The notes beneath the pieces were generated by a model. It was not told the origin of the DNA. It ran no database searches and saw only the letters and a program-made list of their open reading frames with translations. This document shows positions 6,953 through 16,682 of a stretch of 64,000 nt of DNA, one piece after another. The stretch lies in the NCBI GenBank assembly GCA_963521065.1, contig CAUQTI010000002.1:203199-267198 (forward strand), read 5' to 3'. The DNA is from IOR16 sp963521065. GTDB lineage: Bacteria; Bacillota; Clostridia; Peptostreptococcales; Anaerovoracaceae. The translations under genes were made by a program, and so were the position numbers. Every line of letters begins with the position of its first letter. The stretch's first letter is position 1.

Positions 6953-8860
6953 CTACACCTCAATAAACTGCTCTTTGGTTTCCGCACACTCCGGACATAC
7001 CCATTCTTCCGGCAAATCCTTAAACAACGTACCGGGTGCAACTTCACTCTCTTCATCGCCCAGCTCCGGTACATATTCATACCCACAGCCATTGCAGACA
7101 TAACGAGGACCGATCGGTTCCGGCTTCGGCATTTGCGGACGCTTCATTTTCACCATAGGTGGAGCAGGCTGCTTTTCGCCGGTATCCAGTGCCGCGGTCA
7201 AAAGCGGAAGGATTTCATGCACATCCCCGACAATACCGTAGTCACAGTTTTTGAAAATTGGTGCGTTCCCGTTTTTATTGATGGCGACAATGATGGAAGC
7301 ATCTTTAATCCCCTTCAAGTGCTGACTTGCACCGGAAATACCACAGGCAATATACAGATTTCCGTTAAATTTTTGTCCGGACATTCCGACATAACGGTTT
7401 AAAGGCAAATATTTCAAGGTTTCTGCTACAGGACGGGAAGAGCCAATCGCCGCTCCAACCGCTTTTGCCAGATTTTCTGCCAGCTTCATATCCTTTTTTT
7501 CTCCGATGCCTTTACCGGCAGAGACTACACGCTCTGCAAGAGCAATCGGTGTATCCATCGGAATTCCTACGGTAAAATCGAATCCGTCCTTTTTTAACGC
7601 TTCTGCCAAAGCTTCTACCTGCGCTTTTGCATCGCCATCGCGAAGAATCACGCGTTTGCGGATTCCGGTGACCGGTGCCGCCTTTTTTGCATGCCCCGAC
7701 GGTCCGGCTTCTTTGGGTGCCTTGCCTAAAATATGTGAAGTAATGATAACGCGCTGAATCTCATTCGTTCCCTCATAGATTGTTGTAATTTTTGCATCAC
7801 GGTACATCCGTTCCACTTCCATCCCTTTCAGATAACCTGTACCGCCGAAAATCTGAAGTGCATCGTTTGTGACCTCAAGTGCAATATCAGAAGCATACTG
7901 TTTTGCCATTGCAGATTCCATGCCGTAAGGTTCATGATGCTCTTTCAATTCTGCCGCAGAATAGATTAAGAAACGAGCAGCGCGCAGCTTCGTTGCCATA
8001 TCCGCGATTTTAAAAGAAATCGCCTGTTGAAAACCGATTGGTTTTCCAAACTGAACGCGTTCTTTGGAGTAATCGACTGCCTGTTCAAATGCCCCCTGTG
8101 CAATCCCAAGCGCCTGTGCGGCGATTCCAATGCGGCCGCCGTCTAAAGTAGCCATTGCGATTTTAAATCCCTGCCCTTCTTTTCCAAGCAGGTTTTCCTT
8201 TGGAACCTTTACATCATTAAAAATCAATTCCGCAGTAGAAGAGGAACGAATTCCCATCTTATCGTAATGATCTCCAAATTCAAATCCTTTCCAACCCTTT
8301 TCCACAATAAAAGCAGAAATTCCTTTCGTGCCGATATCTGGTGTTGTAATCGCGAACACAACATATGTATCTGCCTTAGGCGCATTTGTAATAAAAATTT
8401 TACTTCCATTTAGAAGGTAGTAATCTCCTTTATCTAGCGCAACGGTTTCTGTACCGCCGGCATCAGAGCCTGCATTCGGTTCTGTCAAGCCAAATGCACC
8501 AATTTTATCCCCCTTGCAAAGAGGAACCACATACTTTTTCTTTTGTTCTTCATTTCCGAATGCCATAATCGGCCAAATACCCAGCGAGGTGTGCGCTGAC
8601 AAAATGACACCCGTGCCGCCATCCACTCTTGCCAGTTCTTCCACAGCAATGGCATAGCTAATTGTGTCCAATCCTGCGCCGCCATACTCTTTCGGATAGG
8701 GAATTCCCATCAACCCCATCTTCCCCAACTTAGCTACCGCCTCACCGGGAAATTCGTTTTCTTTGTCCATAAGAAAGGTCAAAGGCTTGACTTCCTCTTC
8801 TGCAAATGCTCGAACCTTAGCCCGAAGCTCTTCTTGCTGCTGTGTGGTCGTGAATAACAT
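6953..8860 (-). CDS. Acyl-CoA dehydrogenase / EtfA C-terminal domain / rubredoxin fusion
   Basis: 635 residues in three parts. Residues 1-380 are a full acyl-CoA dehydrogenase, with FGLTEPNAGSDAGG, FGGTGYLKGMEVERMYRDAKI and the catalytic Glu in IYEGTNEIQ. Residues of about 405-555 match the FAD-binding C-terminal domain of EtfA (VVSAGKGIGEKKD, SGQKFNGNLYIACGISGASQ, AINKNGNAPIF). The last 50 residues are a rubredoxin with two cysteine pairs, YVCNGCGY and WVCPECA. The fusion suggests a direct path acyl-CoA to FAD to EtfA FAD to rubredoxin iron, and on to the flavodiiron protein encoded next. No EtfB domain is present. The start is the ATG at 8860 preceded by GGAGG; nine more in-frame codons upstream include that ribosome site. 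The substrate chain length is not evident. Confidence 0.9.
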   Translation of the reverse strand: MLFTTTQQQEELRAKVRAFAEEEVKPLTFLMDKENEFPGEAVAKLGKMGLMGIPYPKEYGGAGLDTISYAIAVEELARVDGGTGVILSAHTSLGIWPIMAFGNEEQKKKYVVPLCKGDKIGAFGLTEPNAGSDAGGTETVALDKGDYYLLNGSKIFITNAPKADTYVVFAITTPDIGTKGISAFIVEKGWKGFEFGDHYDKMGIRSSSTAELIFNDVKVPKENLLGKEGQGFKIAMATLDGGRIGIAAQALGIAQGAFEQAVDYSKERVQFGKPIGFQQAISFKIADMATKLRAARFLIYSAAELKEHHEPYGMESAMAKQYASDIALEVTNDALQIFGGTGYLKGMEVERMYRDAKITTIYEGTNEIQRVIITSHILGKAPKEAGPSGHAKKAAPVTGIRKRVILRDGDAKAQVEALAEALKKDGFDFTVGIPMDTPIALAERVVSAGKGIGEKKDMKLAENLAKAVGAAIGSSRPVAETLKYLPLNRYVGMSGQKFNGNLYIACGISGASQHLKGIKDASIIVAINKNGNAPIFKNCDYGIVGDVHEILPLLTAALDTGEKQPAPPMVKMKRPQMPKPEPIGPRYVCNGCGYEYVPELGDEESEVAPGTLFKDLPEEWVCPECAETKEQFIEV

Positions 8861-8937
8861 AATTTTTCCTCCTTTTTCATAAACCATACTTGATATTTTT
8901 AATCCAATTTAAAGTTATAAAAAAAACCTTTCATCGC

Positions 8938-9348
8938 TTAATCGCCGAATAAAATTTTCTCAAGGCTGTAAGCCTCAAGCTCTTCATCCAACTTCTTCTG
9001 AATGGAGGTCAGGTGAATGTGGGCGCGGCAAACTGTCTTATTATGGACTTTACACCATAAGCACTGGTATCCCGGCTTCATGCAAGAGCTCACTGCGTGA
9101 TCCCCTTCCATAATATGAATTAACTGCAGCAGTGATACCTGTTTTAGTTCGGCAGCTAAAATACAACCGCCTTCTGCTCCCCGCAAAATATGAATCAAGC
9201 CTCCTTTTTGAAGCTTTTTCAAAATCTTATAAGCAAATTGCTGAGGAATTTGTTCCCCTCTGGCCAGTTCTGTCGCAGTAATGCGGTTCCCATCTGCTAA
9301 TGCTCGTAAAATCCGCATTGCATAATCTGTTTCCTTCGTGATCAGCAA
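8938..9348 (-). CDS. Rrf2-family transcriptional regulator, probable Fe-S sensor
   Basis: 136 residues with the Rrf2 winged-helix N-terminus (MLITKETDYAMRILRALAD, ITATELARGEQIPQQFAYKILKKLQKGGLI, RGAEGGCIL). The middle holds four cysteines in CMKPGYQCLWCKVHNKTVC, consistent with a 2Fe-2S or 4Fe-4S cluster as in IscR, NsrR and RsrR. The start is TTG, with GGAGG nine to ten bases upstream. A near-palindrome that resembles IscR-type sites lies just upstream (9382-9406), suggesting autoregulation and control of the fusion and flavodiiron genes 77 bases downstream. The signal is probably O2, NO or iron-sulfur status, inferred from the flavodiiron gene. Confidence 0.88.
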   Translation of the reverse strand: MLITKETDYAMRILRALADGNRITATELARGEQIPQQFAYKILKKLQKGGLIHILRGAEGGCILAAELKQVSLLQLIHIMEGDHAVSSCMKPGYQCLWCKVHNKTVCRAHIHLTSIQKKLDEELEAYSLEKILFGD

Positions 9349-9381
9349 TCAAAAACTCCTCCTTTTTAGAATTACCTTACT

Positions 9382-9406
9382 ATACTGTACAAAATTTGTC
9401 AAGTAT
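9382..9406 (-). promoter_or_regulatory. Rrf2/IscR-like operator overlapping a -35 element
   Basis: A 25-bp near-palindrome with arms ATACTGTACA and TGTCAAGTAT around a five-base AT centre. On the minus strand it contains TTGACA, a good -35, upstream of the Rrf2 gene. Arm sequence and AT centre resemble type 1 IscR sites. Binding by the adjacent Rrf2 protein is inferred. Confidence 0.6.
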
Positions 9407-9637
9407 ATTTCTATAAAATAACAGAATTATCTCATTATTTTACAAGTAAGAGAGCTATCGTTTTCCCGCTTGAAGGGATTAAGCGCTTTTTTACATGCAT
9501 CCCGAACAAATGACAATAAATTTCATATTATAATATAAGGCAAGCTGCTTTTAGTTTGCTTTAAACCAATGCAATAAATTCGCTTTCCGTGCATTACTCA
9601 GGAAACAGTTTATTGCCCTTGAAAGGGGAATTTCCTT

Positions 9638-10987
9638 TTGTATCATTGTTCTTATGGCCTTACAGGTCAAGTGATCTTGCCCTCGGACTTCGATTATGCC
9701 GAAGCGCGGCAAGGATACAACAGAGCAATTCAGCAATATCCTTTGATTATAAATTATTGTTTTAATAAATTTGATGTGAGAAATGCAATAAATTGGTCCC
9801 TCCAAAACGGCGTACCGATTCGAGTTCGAAACGGCGGTCACAATTACGAGGGATACTCTAACGGCGACTGCACACTTGTGATTGATGTCAGTAACATGAA
9901 CCACATGCAGCTAGATGAAGAAGGCGGACGCCTTACAGTAGAAGGCGGTGTAACGAATGGGCAGGTTTATGAATTTTTAGCACCAACCGGCTATCCCTTC
10001 CCCGGAGGGACCTGCCCGACGGTCGGCTTGGGAGGCTATGCTTCGGGCGGCGGCTGGGGAATGTCCTGCCGTTATTTCGGACTCGGCTGTGACAGCCTTG
10101 AAGAGATTGAACTTGTCAATGCAAAAGGGTGCTTTATCAAAGCAAACAGCTGCTGTAATGCAGATCTCTTTTGGGCGTGCCGCGGTGCAGGCGGAGGAAA
10201 TTTTGGAGTAATTGTATCAATGAAATTCAAACTCCCTCCTAAAGTGGAACAAGTCACCTTAATCCAGATTGAATACCCGAATGGATCGGCGTTGGAGCAA
10301 GCGTCCTTTCTCTCACTTTGGCAAAGCTGGCTTGCAGAGGCAGATCAGAGAATTACACTGCTTTCAAGACTTTATAATTCTGCTCAAAATGGAACGGGAA
10401 TTCTTGCGAGAGGAATCTTTTACGGTCAGCCCGATGAAGCAGAGCCTCTTCTTCAACCCCTTCTAAGTCTGCCGGGGGTGCAGTACACGTTAGAAGCCAT
10501 GTCCTTTTTTGAAGCGGTAAGCCAAGTCGGAAGCACGTATCCTCCTTTTGAAAAGTTTCAGGCCGTCAGCCGTTTTGTGTTAAGAAATTTGCGAGAAAGA
10601 GAAATCTCTAATGTAGTTTCGCTCCTCACTCCTCGTCCGCAAGGTTCTGTCTTTACCGGGCTGTCTCTATATGCACTGGGAGGTAGAGTTCAAGCGATAA
10701 AAAAGAATGAAACTGCATTTTTTTACCGCAGCGCACGATATATCATTTGGCTTGAAACCACATGGGAAGAAAATAGATATGCAAAAATAAATCGAAACTG
10801 GATTAAACAACAGTTTCCAACCTTTGCTGCTGCAACTACCGGTTCCTATGTGAATTTTCCGTACAGCGGCCTTCCTTGTTATTTAGAAGAATACTATGGT
10901 TCCCACGTTACGGCTTTGAAAGCAATCAAAGAAAAATATGATCCTTGCAATCGCTTTTGTTTTCCTCAAGGAATGAGCAGATGTTAA
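9638..10987 (+). CDS. Berberine-bridge-type FAD-linked oxidase with bicovalent flavin
   Basis: 449 residues. The PP-loop FAD domain has His68 in RNGGHNYEG and Cys126 in GGTCPTVGLGG, the two residues that attach FAD in the berberine-bridge/glucooligosaccharide oxidase group. GGGWGMSCRYFGLGCDSLEEI follows, and the C-terminal BBE signature appears as KYDPCNRFCFPQG. Such enzymes oxidise sugars, alkaloid-like amines or alcohols and pass electrons to O2 or another acceptor. There is no signal peptide. The start is TTG preceded by AAAGGGG. It is divergent from the Rrf2 operon and could share its control. An oxidase of this class in a strict anaerobe is notable; it may act as a dehydrogenase. The substrate is unknown. 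Confidence 0.85.
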   Translation: MYHCSYGLTGQVILPSDFDYAEARQGYNRAIQQYPLIINYCFNKFDVRNAINWSLQNGVPIRVRNGGHNYEGYSNGDCTLVIDVSNMNHMQLDEEGGRLTVEGGVTNGQVYEFLAPTGYPFPGGTCPTVGLGGYASGGGWGMSCRYFGLGCDSLEEIELVNAKGCFIKANSCCNADLFWACRGAGGGNFGVIVSMKFKLPPKVEQVTLIQIEYPNGSALEQASFLSLWQSWLAEADQRITLLSRLYNSAQNGTGILARGIFYGQPDEAEPLLQPLLSLPGVQYTLEAMSFFEAVSQVGSTYPPFEKFQAVSRFVLRNLREREISNVVSLLTPRPQGSVFTGLSLYALGGRVQAIKKNETAFFYRSARYIIWLETTWEENRYAKINRNWIKQQFPTFAAATTGSYVNFPYSGLPCYLEEYYGSHVTALKAIKEKYDPCNRFCFPQGMSRC

Positions 10988-11012
10988 TTCCTTTTCTTTA
11001 AGAAAGCATAGA

Positions 11013-11053
11013 AAAGAGGCGGTCTCTCACTTTTATTTTGACAGCGCCTCTTT
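11013..11053 (+). terminator. Terminator after the BBE-type oxidase
   Basis: AAAGAGGCG (11013-11021) pairs with CGCCTCTTT (11045-11053) and is followed by T residues. A GTC/GAC pair extends the stem. Confidence 0.72.
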
Positions 11054-11159
11054 TTTTATTTCATATTTTTGTGTTCATCTGCCCTCTCCTATAACAAGCT
11101 CTTCAAGATTATAAGAGGAAAGTCCGAAATTACGCTTTTTCTGTACTGAAATAGCATGG

Positions 11160-12542
11160 TTACTTTTTAGGGAAAGTGACCATAAACCGTGTGCCGCTTC
11201 CTTCTGCACTTTCAACTGCAATCCGCCCATCATGCGCCTCAACAATCGATTTTGCAATGGTCAATCCAATTCCTGCTCCGCCGGTTTTTCTGTTTCGAGA
11301 GCGTTCTGTGCGGTAAAAGCGCTTAAAAATATCCGGTAAATCTTTTTCTGAAATACCAATGCCGTTGTCTTCAATAATCACCACACCGTCCGAAAGCTCA
11401 TCCTTTACCTCAATGTGTATTTTCCCACCATCTGGTGTATATTTTATTGCATTGGAGAGCAGGTTGGTTATTACCTGAATGATTCGAGCTTTATCAGCAG
11501 GAACAACAGAAGCTGTCCCATCTATTTGTATTTTAATCTTCTTATTATCCGCTTCTTTTTCAAAATTTAAGAAAACCGCGTGAACCGTCTCCAAAAGCTC
11601 CACATCCGTAATATTAAGCGTAACATTTTCTTGCTCCAATTTTGCCAAACGATTCAAATCAGCAATTAAACTGCCCAATCGTTTTACTTCATCCAAGCAC
11701 CCATTTAACCGCTCCGGTGTAGGCTCCCAAAGGCCTTCTGCCATCGCCTCTAAATGAGAATGAATTGCCGTAAGCGGTGTACGGAGCTCGTGTGCAATAT
11801 CTGACGTAAGCTGTTTGCGGTATTGCTCCTGCCTGCTGAGCGCCCCTGCCATATCGTTAATGGAAGAAATTAGTTTACTCAGCTCTTGGGTTTTTGTTTC
11901 ACTTTCAAACCGAATATTATAATTGCCCGCGGCTATCTGCTCCGCAATTTCTGCGGTTTTTGTAATCGGGCGTGCAATTCGGTAAGCAAGAAGTCCCCCT
12001 GTGATGATTGATACTGCACAGGAAGCAATACCGATGAGTAACAGAAGCGCATTCATTGCATTGATAAATCGAAATTCATTCTCTTTTAAAAAATACGGAC
12101 CGTAAGATTTAATCGATACCGATCCAATTTTTTGCTCCTCCTGCTTCAGATCATACGAATATGTGTGAAATCCTTCTGTATTTTTCCTCTGGCTCATACG
12201 GGTGGTGATGTCACTCATTATCTGCTTGCAGAGGGCCATGTCGTGACTTTGCGCATCCCAAATCATCTCTCCCGAGCCATCGTAAACAGATAAAACATAT
12301 CCGTCATATAAAGAATACATACCGATTGTATGAAGATACTCTAAATCCCAGCTCCGATTCATTTCATGATACAGTTTTTCTAAGTCATCCACAATTTTTT
12401 TACGCTGTTCTTGTTCTTGGCTGATAATATATTCCTCAAACTGCCGATTTACTGCTACATTGGCAAACAAGCTTACGAGAGCAACCATCACCAAAACAAT
12501 TGTCAAAATATATAAGGAAAGCTGAGACCGCAAAGTTTTCAT
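11160..12542 (-). CDS. Membrane sensor histidine kinase (HAMP-HisKA-HATPase)
   Basis: 460 residues. A helix at about 8-28 and another at 163-188 bracket an extracytoplasmic sensor loop of about 135 residues. HAMP follows (RIARPITKTAEIAEQIAAGNYNIRF). The H-box is SDIAHELRTPLTAIHSHLEAM, the N-box ITNLLSNAIKYTPDG, and the G-boxes IEDNGIGISEKDLPDIFKRFYR and GGAGIGLTIAKSIVEAHDG. It overlaps its response regulator by four bases. The nearest upstream genes are a copper ATPase and a secreted unknown, so metal or envelope stress is a reasonable signal, but the sensor loop has no clear copper-binding motif. Confidence 0.9.
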   Translation of the reverse strand: MKTLRSQLSLYILTIVLVMVALVSLFANVAVNRQFEEYIISQEQEQRKKIVDDLEKLYHEMNRSWDLEYLHTIGMYSLYDGYVLSVYDGSGEMIWDAQSHDMALCKQIMSDITTRMSQRKNTEGFHTYSYDLKQEEQKIGSVSIKSYGPYFLKENEFRFINAMNALLLLIGIASCAVSIITGGLLAYRIARPITKTAEIAEQIAAGNYNIRFESETKTQELSKLISSINDMAGALSRQEQYRKQLTSDIAHELRTPLTAIHSHLEAMAEGLWEPTPERLNGCLDEVKRLGSLIADLNRLAKLEQENVTLNITDVELLETVHAVFLNFEKEADNKKIKIQIDGTASVVPADKARIIQVITNLLSNAIKYTPDGGKIHIEVKDELSDGVVIIEDNGIGISEKDLPDIFKRFYRTERSRNRKTGGAGIGLTIAKSIVEAHDGRIAVESAEGSGTRFMVTFPKK

Positions 12543-13246
12543 TCAGTTCCTCCAAACCTGTAACCTAATCCATGTACTGTCAATATGTAGACAGGATTTT
12601 TTGCATCATCTTCAATTTTTTGACGGATATTTTTTACATGACTGTCAATTGCCCTGTCGTAGCCGTCAAAGTCATCACCAAGTGCAATAGAAATCAGCTC
12701 TTCTCGGGTAAATACCTTCCCGGGATATTTCACCAATGCAGAAAGGATTTTTAGCTCGCTTGGAGTGAGCATAAACGTATTATTTTGTTTCAGTAAAACC
12801 CCTTTTTCAAAATCGATTACCAAGTCGCCGTGATTCCAAGAATTTCTTACTGTTAATGGAAGCAAATCATCCGAGGCTCTTCGAAGCAAGGCTTCTACGC
12901 GGGCATACAGCTCTTTGAGGCCAAACGGCTTTGTAATATAATCATCTGCACCAAGCCCAAGCCCAAGCACCACATTCTCTTCCTCAATCTTAGCGGTAAG
13001 CATGATAATCGGCACACGGGATTTTTTTCGAATTTGAACACATACTTCTTCACCCGAAAGTCCTGGCATCATTAAATCCAAGATAACCAATGCAATATTC
13101 TGATGGCCAAAGATATCTAACGCTTCACTCCCATTTTCTGCTGAAAAAACACGAAACCCTTTATTGGTCAGCAATGCGGATACCACCTCTACAATCTTTG
13201 GCTCATCATCTACAACTAAAATATTTTTAACCTCATTCTTCACCAT
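12539..13246 (-). CDS. OmpR/PhoB-family response regulator
   Basis: 235 residues. The receiver domain has VDDEPKIVEV, the phosphorylated Asp in ALVILDLMMPGLSGEE, and MLTAKIEEENVVLGLGLGADDYITKPFGLKEL. A winged-helix DNA-binding domain follows (TPSELKILSALVKYPGKVFTREELI, DSHVKNIRQKIE, TVHGLGYRFG). The gene ends in an ATGA overlap with the kinase gene. The pair lies in the same direction as copA and the gene after it, 227 bases on, so it may be a separate transcript. Confidence 0.92.
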   Translation of the reverse strand: MVKNEVKNILVVDDEPKIVEVVSALLTNKGFRVFSAENGSEALDIFGHQNIALVILDLMMPGLSGEEVCVQIRKKSRVPIIMLTAKIEEENVVLGLGLGADDYITKPFGLKELYARVEALLRRASDDLLPLTVRNSWNHGDLVIDFEKGVLLKQNNTFMLTPSELKILSALVKYPGKVFTREELISIALGDDFDGYDRAIDSHVKNIRQKIEDDAKNPVYILTVHGLGYRFGGTE

Positions 13247-13473
13247 TCCGCCTCCCGCTTCCCACTATTTAATTCACTTCACTGCATTTTTCTGTTGCAT
13301 ACAAACTGTGGATTCAGCCTTGCGACTGTAAGACTCTGTTTTGATTGCATCAGAAAAAACAATCTCTTTCTTTCATTTTTTGTTTCATTATAATACCTTG
13401 AATCATTCATGGCAAGCGCAGTGCGGCTGTGTTTTAGATAATATGCAATATTAGATTTTCACTGTAAAATTTC

Positions 13474-14193
13474 CTACTGCAGATTAAATGGTTTCAAAAA
13501 TTTATACACTTCCTTTTCCATTGCCCCCATCCCTACATTGACCGTAGTATAGAGCCAGCCTTCCACCTTTTCAGGATCCACGCCTGCAGCAATCAGCGGC
13601 TCTGGATTCAGGACAAATACAATGTCTTTATCTTGCGATTCTTTCGTAACGCGGTTAAATTGCATATCCTTCGCCCATTCAAACAGATTTCCATTCCCAA
13701 GATTTACATTAAAGTGATCCAGTGCAGTATGGTATCCGATAGAATCAGGTGATTTACGAAGCACTTTCTCATACGCCTCCAATGGTGTAGAGGCCACCTG
13801 CCCAGCAGATTTTCCATCTCCAAATTTCGTCCCTACCGCAAGCACGCTATCATTCATCTCATAATAGTCCGGTAGCTTCGCTATATCCAGTCCCGCATTT
13901 TCAAACGGTGCAATATCAAATTGTAATACGACATCTTTTGATCTGTCGCTGTTTTCCTCACCACTCCACTGAAACCGAACCGATTGGTCCGGCGCTTCCA
14001 GCGACCAAGCAGCGTTTTCTTCCTTCACTACGTTATCTGCTGATGCGGTTAAAATCTTTTCAAAGGAAACGACGGATTCCGTTCCGACTACATCAAGACT
14101 TCCTCCTGCCGTTTTAACGATAAAGCTTAAAATACCTGCAACAACAATCAAAGCAATCCCTAATGCTACACTAGTCTTTCTCTTGTGATTCAT
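13474..14193 (-). CDS. Secreted or membrane-anchored protein of unknown function downstream of copA
   Basis: 239 residues. The N-terminus MNHKRKTSVALGIALIVVAGILSFIV is a signal anchor or signal peptide with no clear cleavage site. The rest is acidic and soluble, with VSFEKILTASADNVV, SVRFQWSGE and VVLQFDIAPF. No cysteine and few histidines are present, so copper binding by thiols is unlikely. It is coupled to copA by a four-base ATGA overlap, which implies a related role, perhaps envelope-side support of copper export. I do not recognise the family. Confidence 0.65.
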   Translation of the reverse strand: MNHKRKTSVALGIALIVVAGILSFIVKTAGGSLDVVGTESVVSFEKILTASADNVVKEENAAWSLEAPDQSVRFQWSGEENSDRSKDVVLQFDIAPFENAGLDIAKLPDYYEMNDSVLAVGTKFGDGKSAGQVASTPLEAYEKVLRKSPDSIGYHTALDHFNVNLGNGNLFEWAKDMQFNRVTKESQDKDIVFVLNPEPLIAAGVDPEKVEGWLYTTVNVGMGAMEKEVYKFLKPFNLQ

Positions 14194-16682
14194 ATCGAAG
14201 CCTCCGTTTCTGTGTCAACCGTAACCTTAAACCGTTTCAATCTCAACGCGTTGGCAAGAACGGAAACGGAACTCAAGCTCATCGCTGCGGCTGCAAAGAT
14301 AGGGTTAAGAAGAGGACCTCCAAATAGATATAAAACACCCGCAGCAATTGGAATGCCGATTACATTATAGCCAAAGGCCCAAAATAGGTTCTGCTTAATA
14401 TTTTGAATGGTTTTTTTGCTCAGTAAAATCCCTGTGGGAACATCCATCAGATCGGAGCGCATCAGGACAATATCTGCGGACTCCATCGCAACGTCAGTCC
14501 CTGATCCGATTGCAATACCAATATCTGCTTGTGCCAATGCCGGTGCGTCATTGATTCCGTCTCCAACCATCGCAACCTTGCGTCCCTGCCCTTGCAGTTT
14601 TTTCACTTCATTTGATTTATCCTGAGGAAGCACCTCGGCCAATACATGGTCGATGCCAACCTGCTTGGCAATTGCTGCGGCTGTCTTTTTGTTATCGCCC
14701 GTAATCATCGCTACCTCAATCCCCATCTTATGCAGTTGTCTGATTGCCATACGGCTGCTTTGCTTTACAACATCCGCTACAGCAACGATTCCTGACAGCG
14801 TTCCATCCATGGCTACATACATCGGTGTCTTTCCTTCCTCTGCCAGCCTGTCACTGATGTCCTTCATCGCATTCAGTGAAATACCACGTTCTTCCATCAG
14901 CTTACAGTTTCCGGCCAGCACCAGTGTTCCGTCAATCTTCGCTTCGATTCCTCTTCCGGTAAAAGACTCAAACGTTTCTATATTAGATAGCTTCAGTCCT
15001 GCATCCTCTGCACCATGAACAATGGCCTGACCTAAAGGATGCTCTGAGCCTTTTTCTGCGGAAGCGGTTAGGCGAAGAAGCTCATTTTCATTTCTACCGC
15101 CCAAGGCAAGCACATCTGTCACAGTAGGCTTCCCTTCGGTAATGGTTCCCGTTTTGTCAAATATAATTGTATTGATTTTATGTGCCGACTCCAACGCCTG
15201 CCCACCTTTGATTAAAATACCGTTCTCTGCACCCTTTCCAGTTCCTACCATAATTGCAGTCGGCGTAGCCAGCCCTAAAGCACACGGACAAGCGATTACC
15301 AAAACTGCAACAAAGATAGTGAATGCAAACTCTAAATCTCCGCCGGAACCGAAATACCAGGCAATCCCGGACAGAGCCGCAATTACACACACAATCGGTA
15401 CAAAATATCCGGATACAATATCCGCCATTTGCGCAATGGGTGCTTTTGAACCCTGCGCATCTTCGACCAGCTTGATAATTTGTGCCAATGCCGTATCACT
15501 CCCAATTTTCTCTGCTTTAAAGCGAATGACTCCTGTCGTGTTCAAAGAGGCTGTATATACAGGATCTCCTGCCTTTTTATCTACCGGCATGCTTTCTCCT
15601 GTCAGCATGGATTCATCAATCGCCGTGTGTCCCTCAATGACCGATCCATCCACCGGTATTTTTGCACCAGGTTTCACGATAATAATATCGCCGATTTCCA
15701 CCTCTTCAATCGGAATTTCTTTTTCTATACCATCCTGTAAAATAATTGCGGTCTTCGGAGCAAGCCCCATCAGTTTCTTGATAGCTTCACTCGTTCTCCC
15801 CTTTGCAACGGATTCAAGCGTTTTTCCCAGGAGGATTAAGGTAATAATAACGCCGGCGGTCTCGTAATACAGATGATCAACCCCTTCGAAGCTGCCACTT
15901 GCGATTAACCATGTATTGTACAAGCTATAAAGGACAGCAGCGGTCGTACCAATGGCAATGAGAGAATCCATATTTGGACTGCGCTGCCACAGTGATTTAA
16001 AACCTATCGTGTAGAATTTGTGTCCGACACCGATGACAGGTACTACGAATAACAGCTCTGCCAACGCATAGAGCAAGGGATATCTCATCGGGTCGATTCC
16101 TGCCGGAAATGGCAATGCAATCACACTAATCATCGGTGCCATAGCAATGTATAAAAGCGGGAGTGAAAAAACAGCCGAAACAATAAATTTGGTCCAAAGG
16201 GTTTTAATCTCCCTTTGCTTCCGTTGCCGGTCTTCATCTGCCGTGTCCTGCTTATCGATTTCTAAAGCTTCATATCCAGCCTTCTCAATTGCTTCTCGAA
16301 TCGCGGATAATCGAACCGTCTGAGGCTCGTATTCTACAGCAGCCTTCTCTGTCGCAAAATTGACGGAAGCATTTTTTACGCCCTCCAGCTTCTTCAGCGC
16401 TTTTTCCACACGCTGCGCACAAGCCGCACAAGTCATACCTCCAATCGGAATCAGTACATTGCTGCTGTCCGTCTTTTCTATAACCTCATATCCTATTTTT
16501 TTAACGGCTTCTTTAATGGCAGGAAGTGATAACGCATCTGCATTGTATTCTACGAAAAGTTTTTCACTTGCGAGATTTACAGAAGCTTGCTCCACCCCGG
16601 AAAGCTTTCCTATCGTTTTTTCAATTCTCTGTGCGCATGCAGCACAAGTCATACCTCTGATATTCAATACTTGGCTATTCAT
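14190..16682 (-). CDS. copA: Copper-exporting P1B-type ATPase CopA with two HMA domains
   Basis: 830 residues. Two heavy-metal-associated domains carry GMTCAAC at about 10-16 and 83-89. Transmembrane helices follow, then the actuator TGES, the ion-channel CPC in VIACPCALGLATPTA, the phosphorylation site DKTGTITEGKP, HP in EKGSEHPLG, and GDGINDAPAL. The membrane helices after the P-domain hold YN in GYNVIG and MSLSS, the Cu(I)-type signature. It exports Cu(I) with ATP. It is followed in an operon by the 239-residue protein. No CsoR or CopY gene is adjacent; the nearby two-component pair could be its regulator. Confidence 0.95.
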   Translation of the reverse strand: MNSQVLNIRGMTCAACAQRIEKTIGKLSGVEQASVNLASEKLFVEYNADALSLPAIKEAVKKIGYEVIEKTDSSNVLIPIGGMTCAACAQRVEKALKKLEGVKNASVNFATEKAAVEYEPQTVRLSAIREAIEKAGYEALEIDKQDTADEDRQRKQREIKTLWTKFIVSAVFSLPLLYIAMAPMISVIALPFPAGIDPMRYPLLYALAELLFVVPVIGVGHKFYTIGFKSLWQRSPNMDSLIAIGTTAAVLYSLYNTWLIASGSFEGVDHLYYETAGVIITLILLGKTLESVAKGRTSEAIKKLMGLAPKTAIILQDGIEKEIPIEEVEIGDIIIVKPGAKIPVDGSVIEGHTAIDESMLTGESMPVDKKAGDPVYTASLNTTGVIRFKAEKIGSDTALAQIIKLVEDAQGSKAPIAQMADIVSGYFVPIVCVIAALSGIAWYFGSGGDLEFAFTIFVAVLVIACPCALGLATPTAIMVGTGKGAENGILIKGGQALESAHKINTIIFDKTGTITEGKPTVTDVLALGGRNENELLRLTASAEKGSEHPLGQAIVHGAEDAGLKLSNIETFESFTGRGIEAKIDGTLVLAGNCKLMEERGISLNAMKDISDRLAEEGKTPMYVAMDGTLSGIVAVADVVKQSSRMAIRQLHKMGIEVAMITGDNKKTAAAIAKQVGIDHVLAEVLPQDKSNEVKKLQGQGRKVAMVGDGINDAPALAQADIGIAIGSGTDVAMESADIVLMRSDLMDVPTGILLSKKTIQNIKQNLFWAFGYNVIGIPIAAGVLYLFGGPLLNPIFAAAAMSLSSVSVLANALRLKRFKVTVDTETEASI

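Noticed and set aside
11160..13246. CusRS-type copper sensor pair
   Set aside because: The sensor loop has no copper-binding motif I can see; only the neighbourhood supports it.
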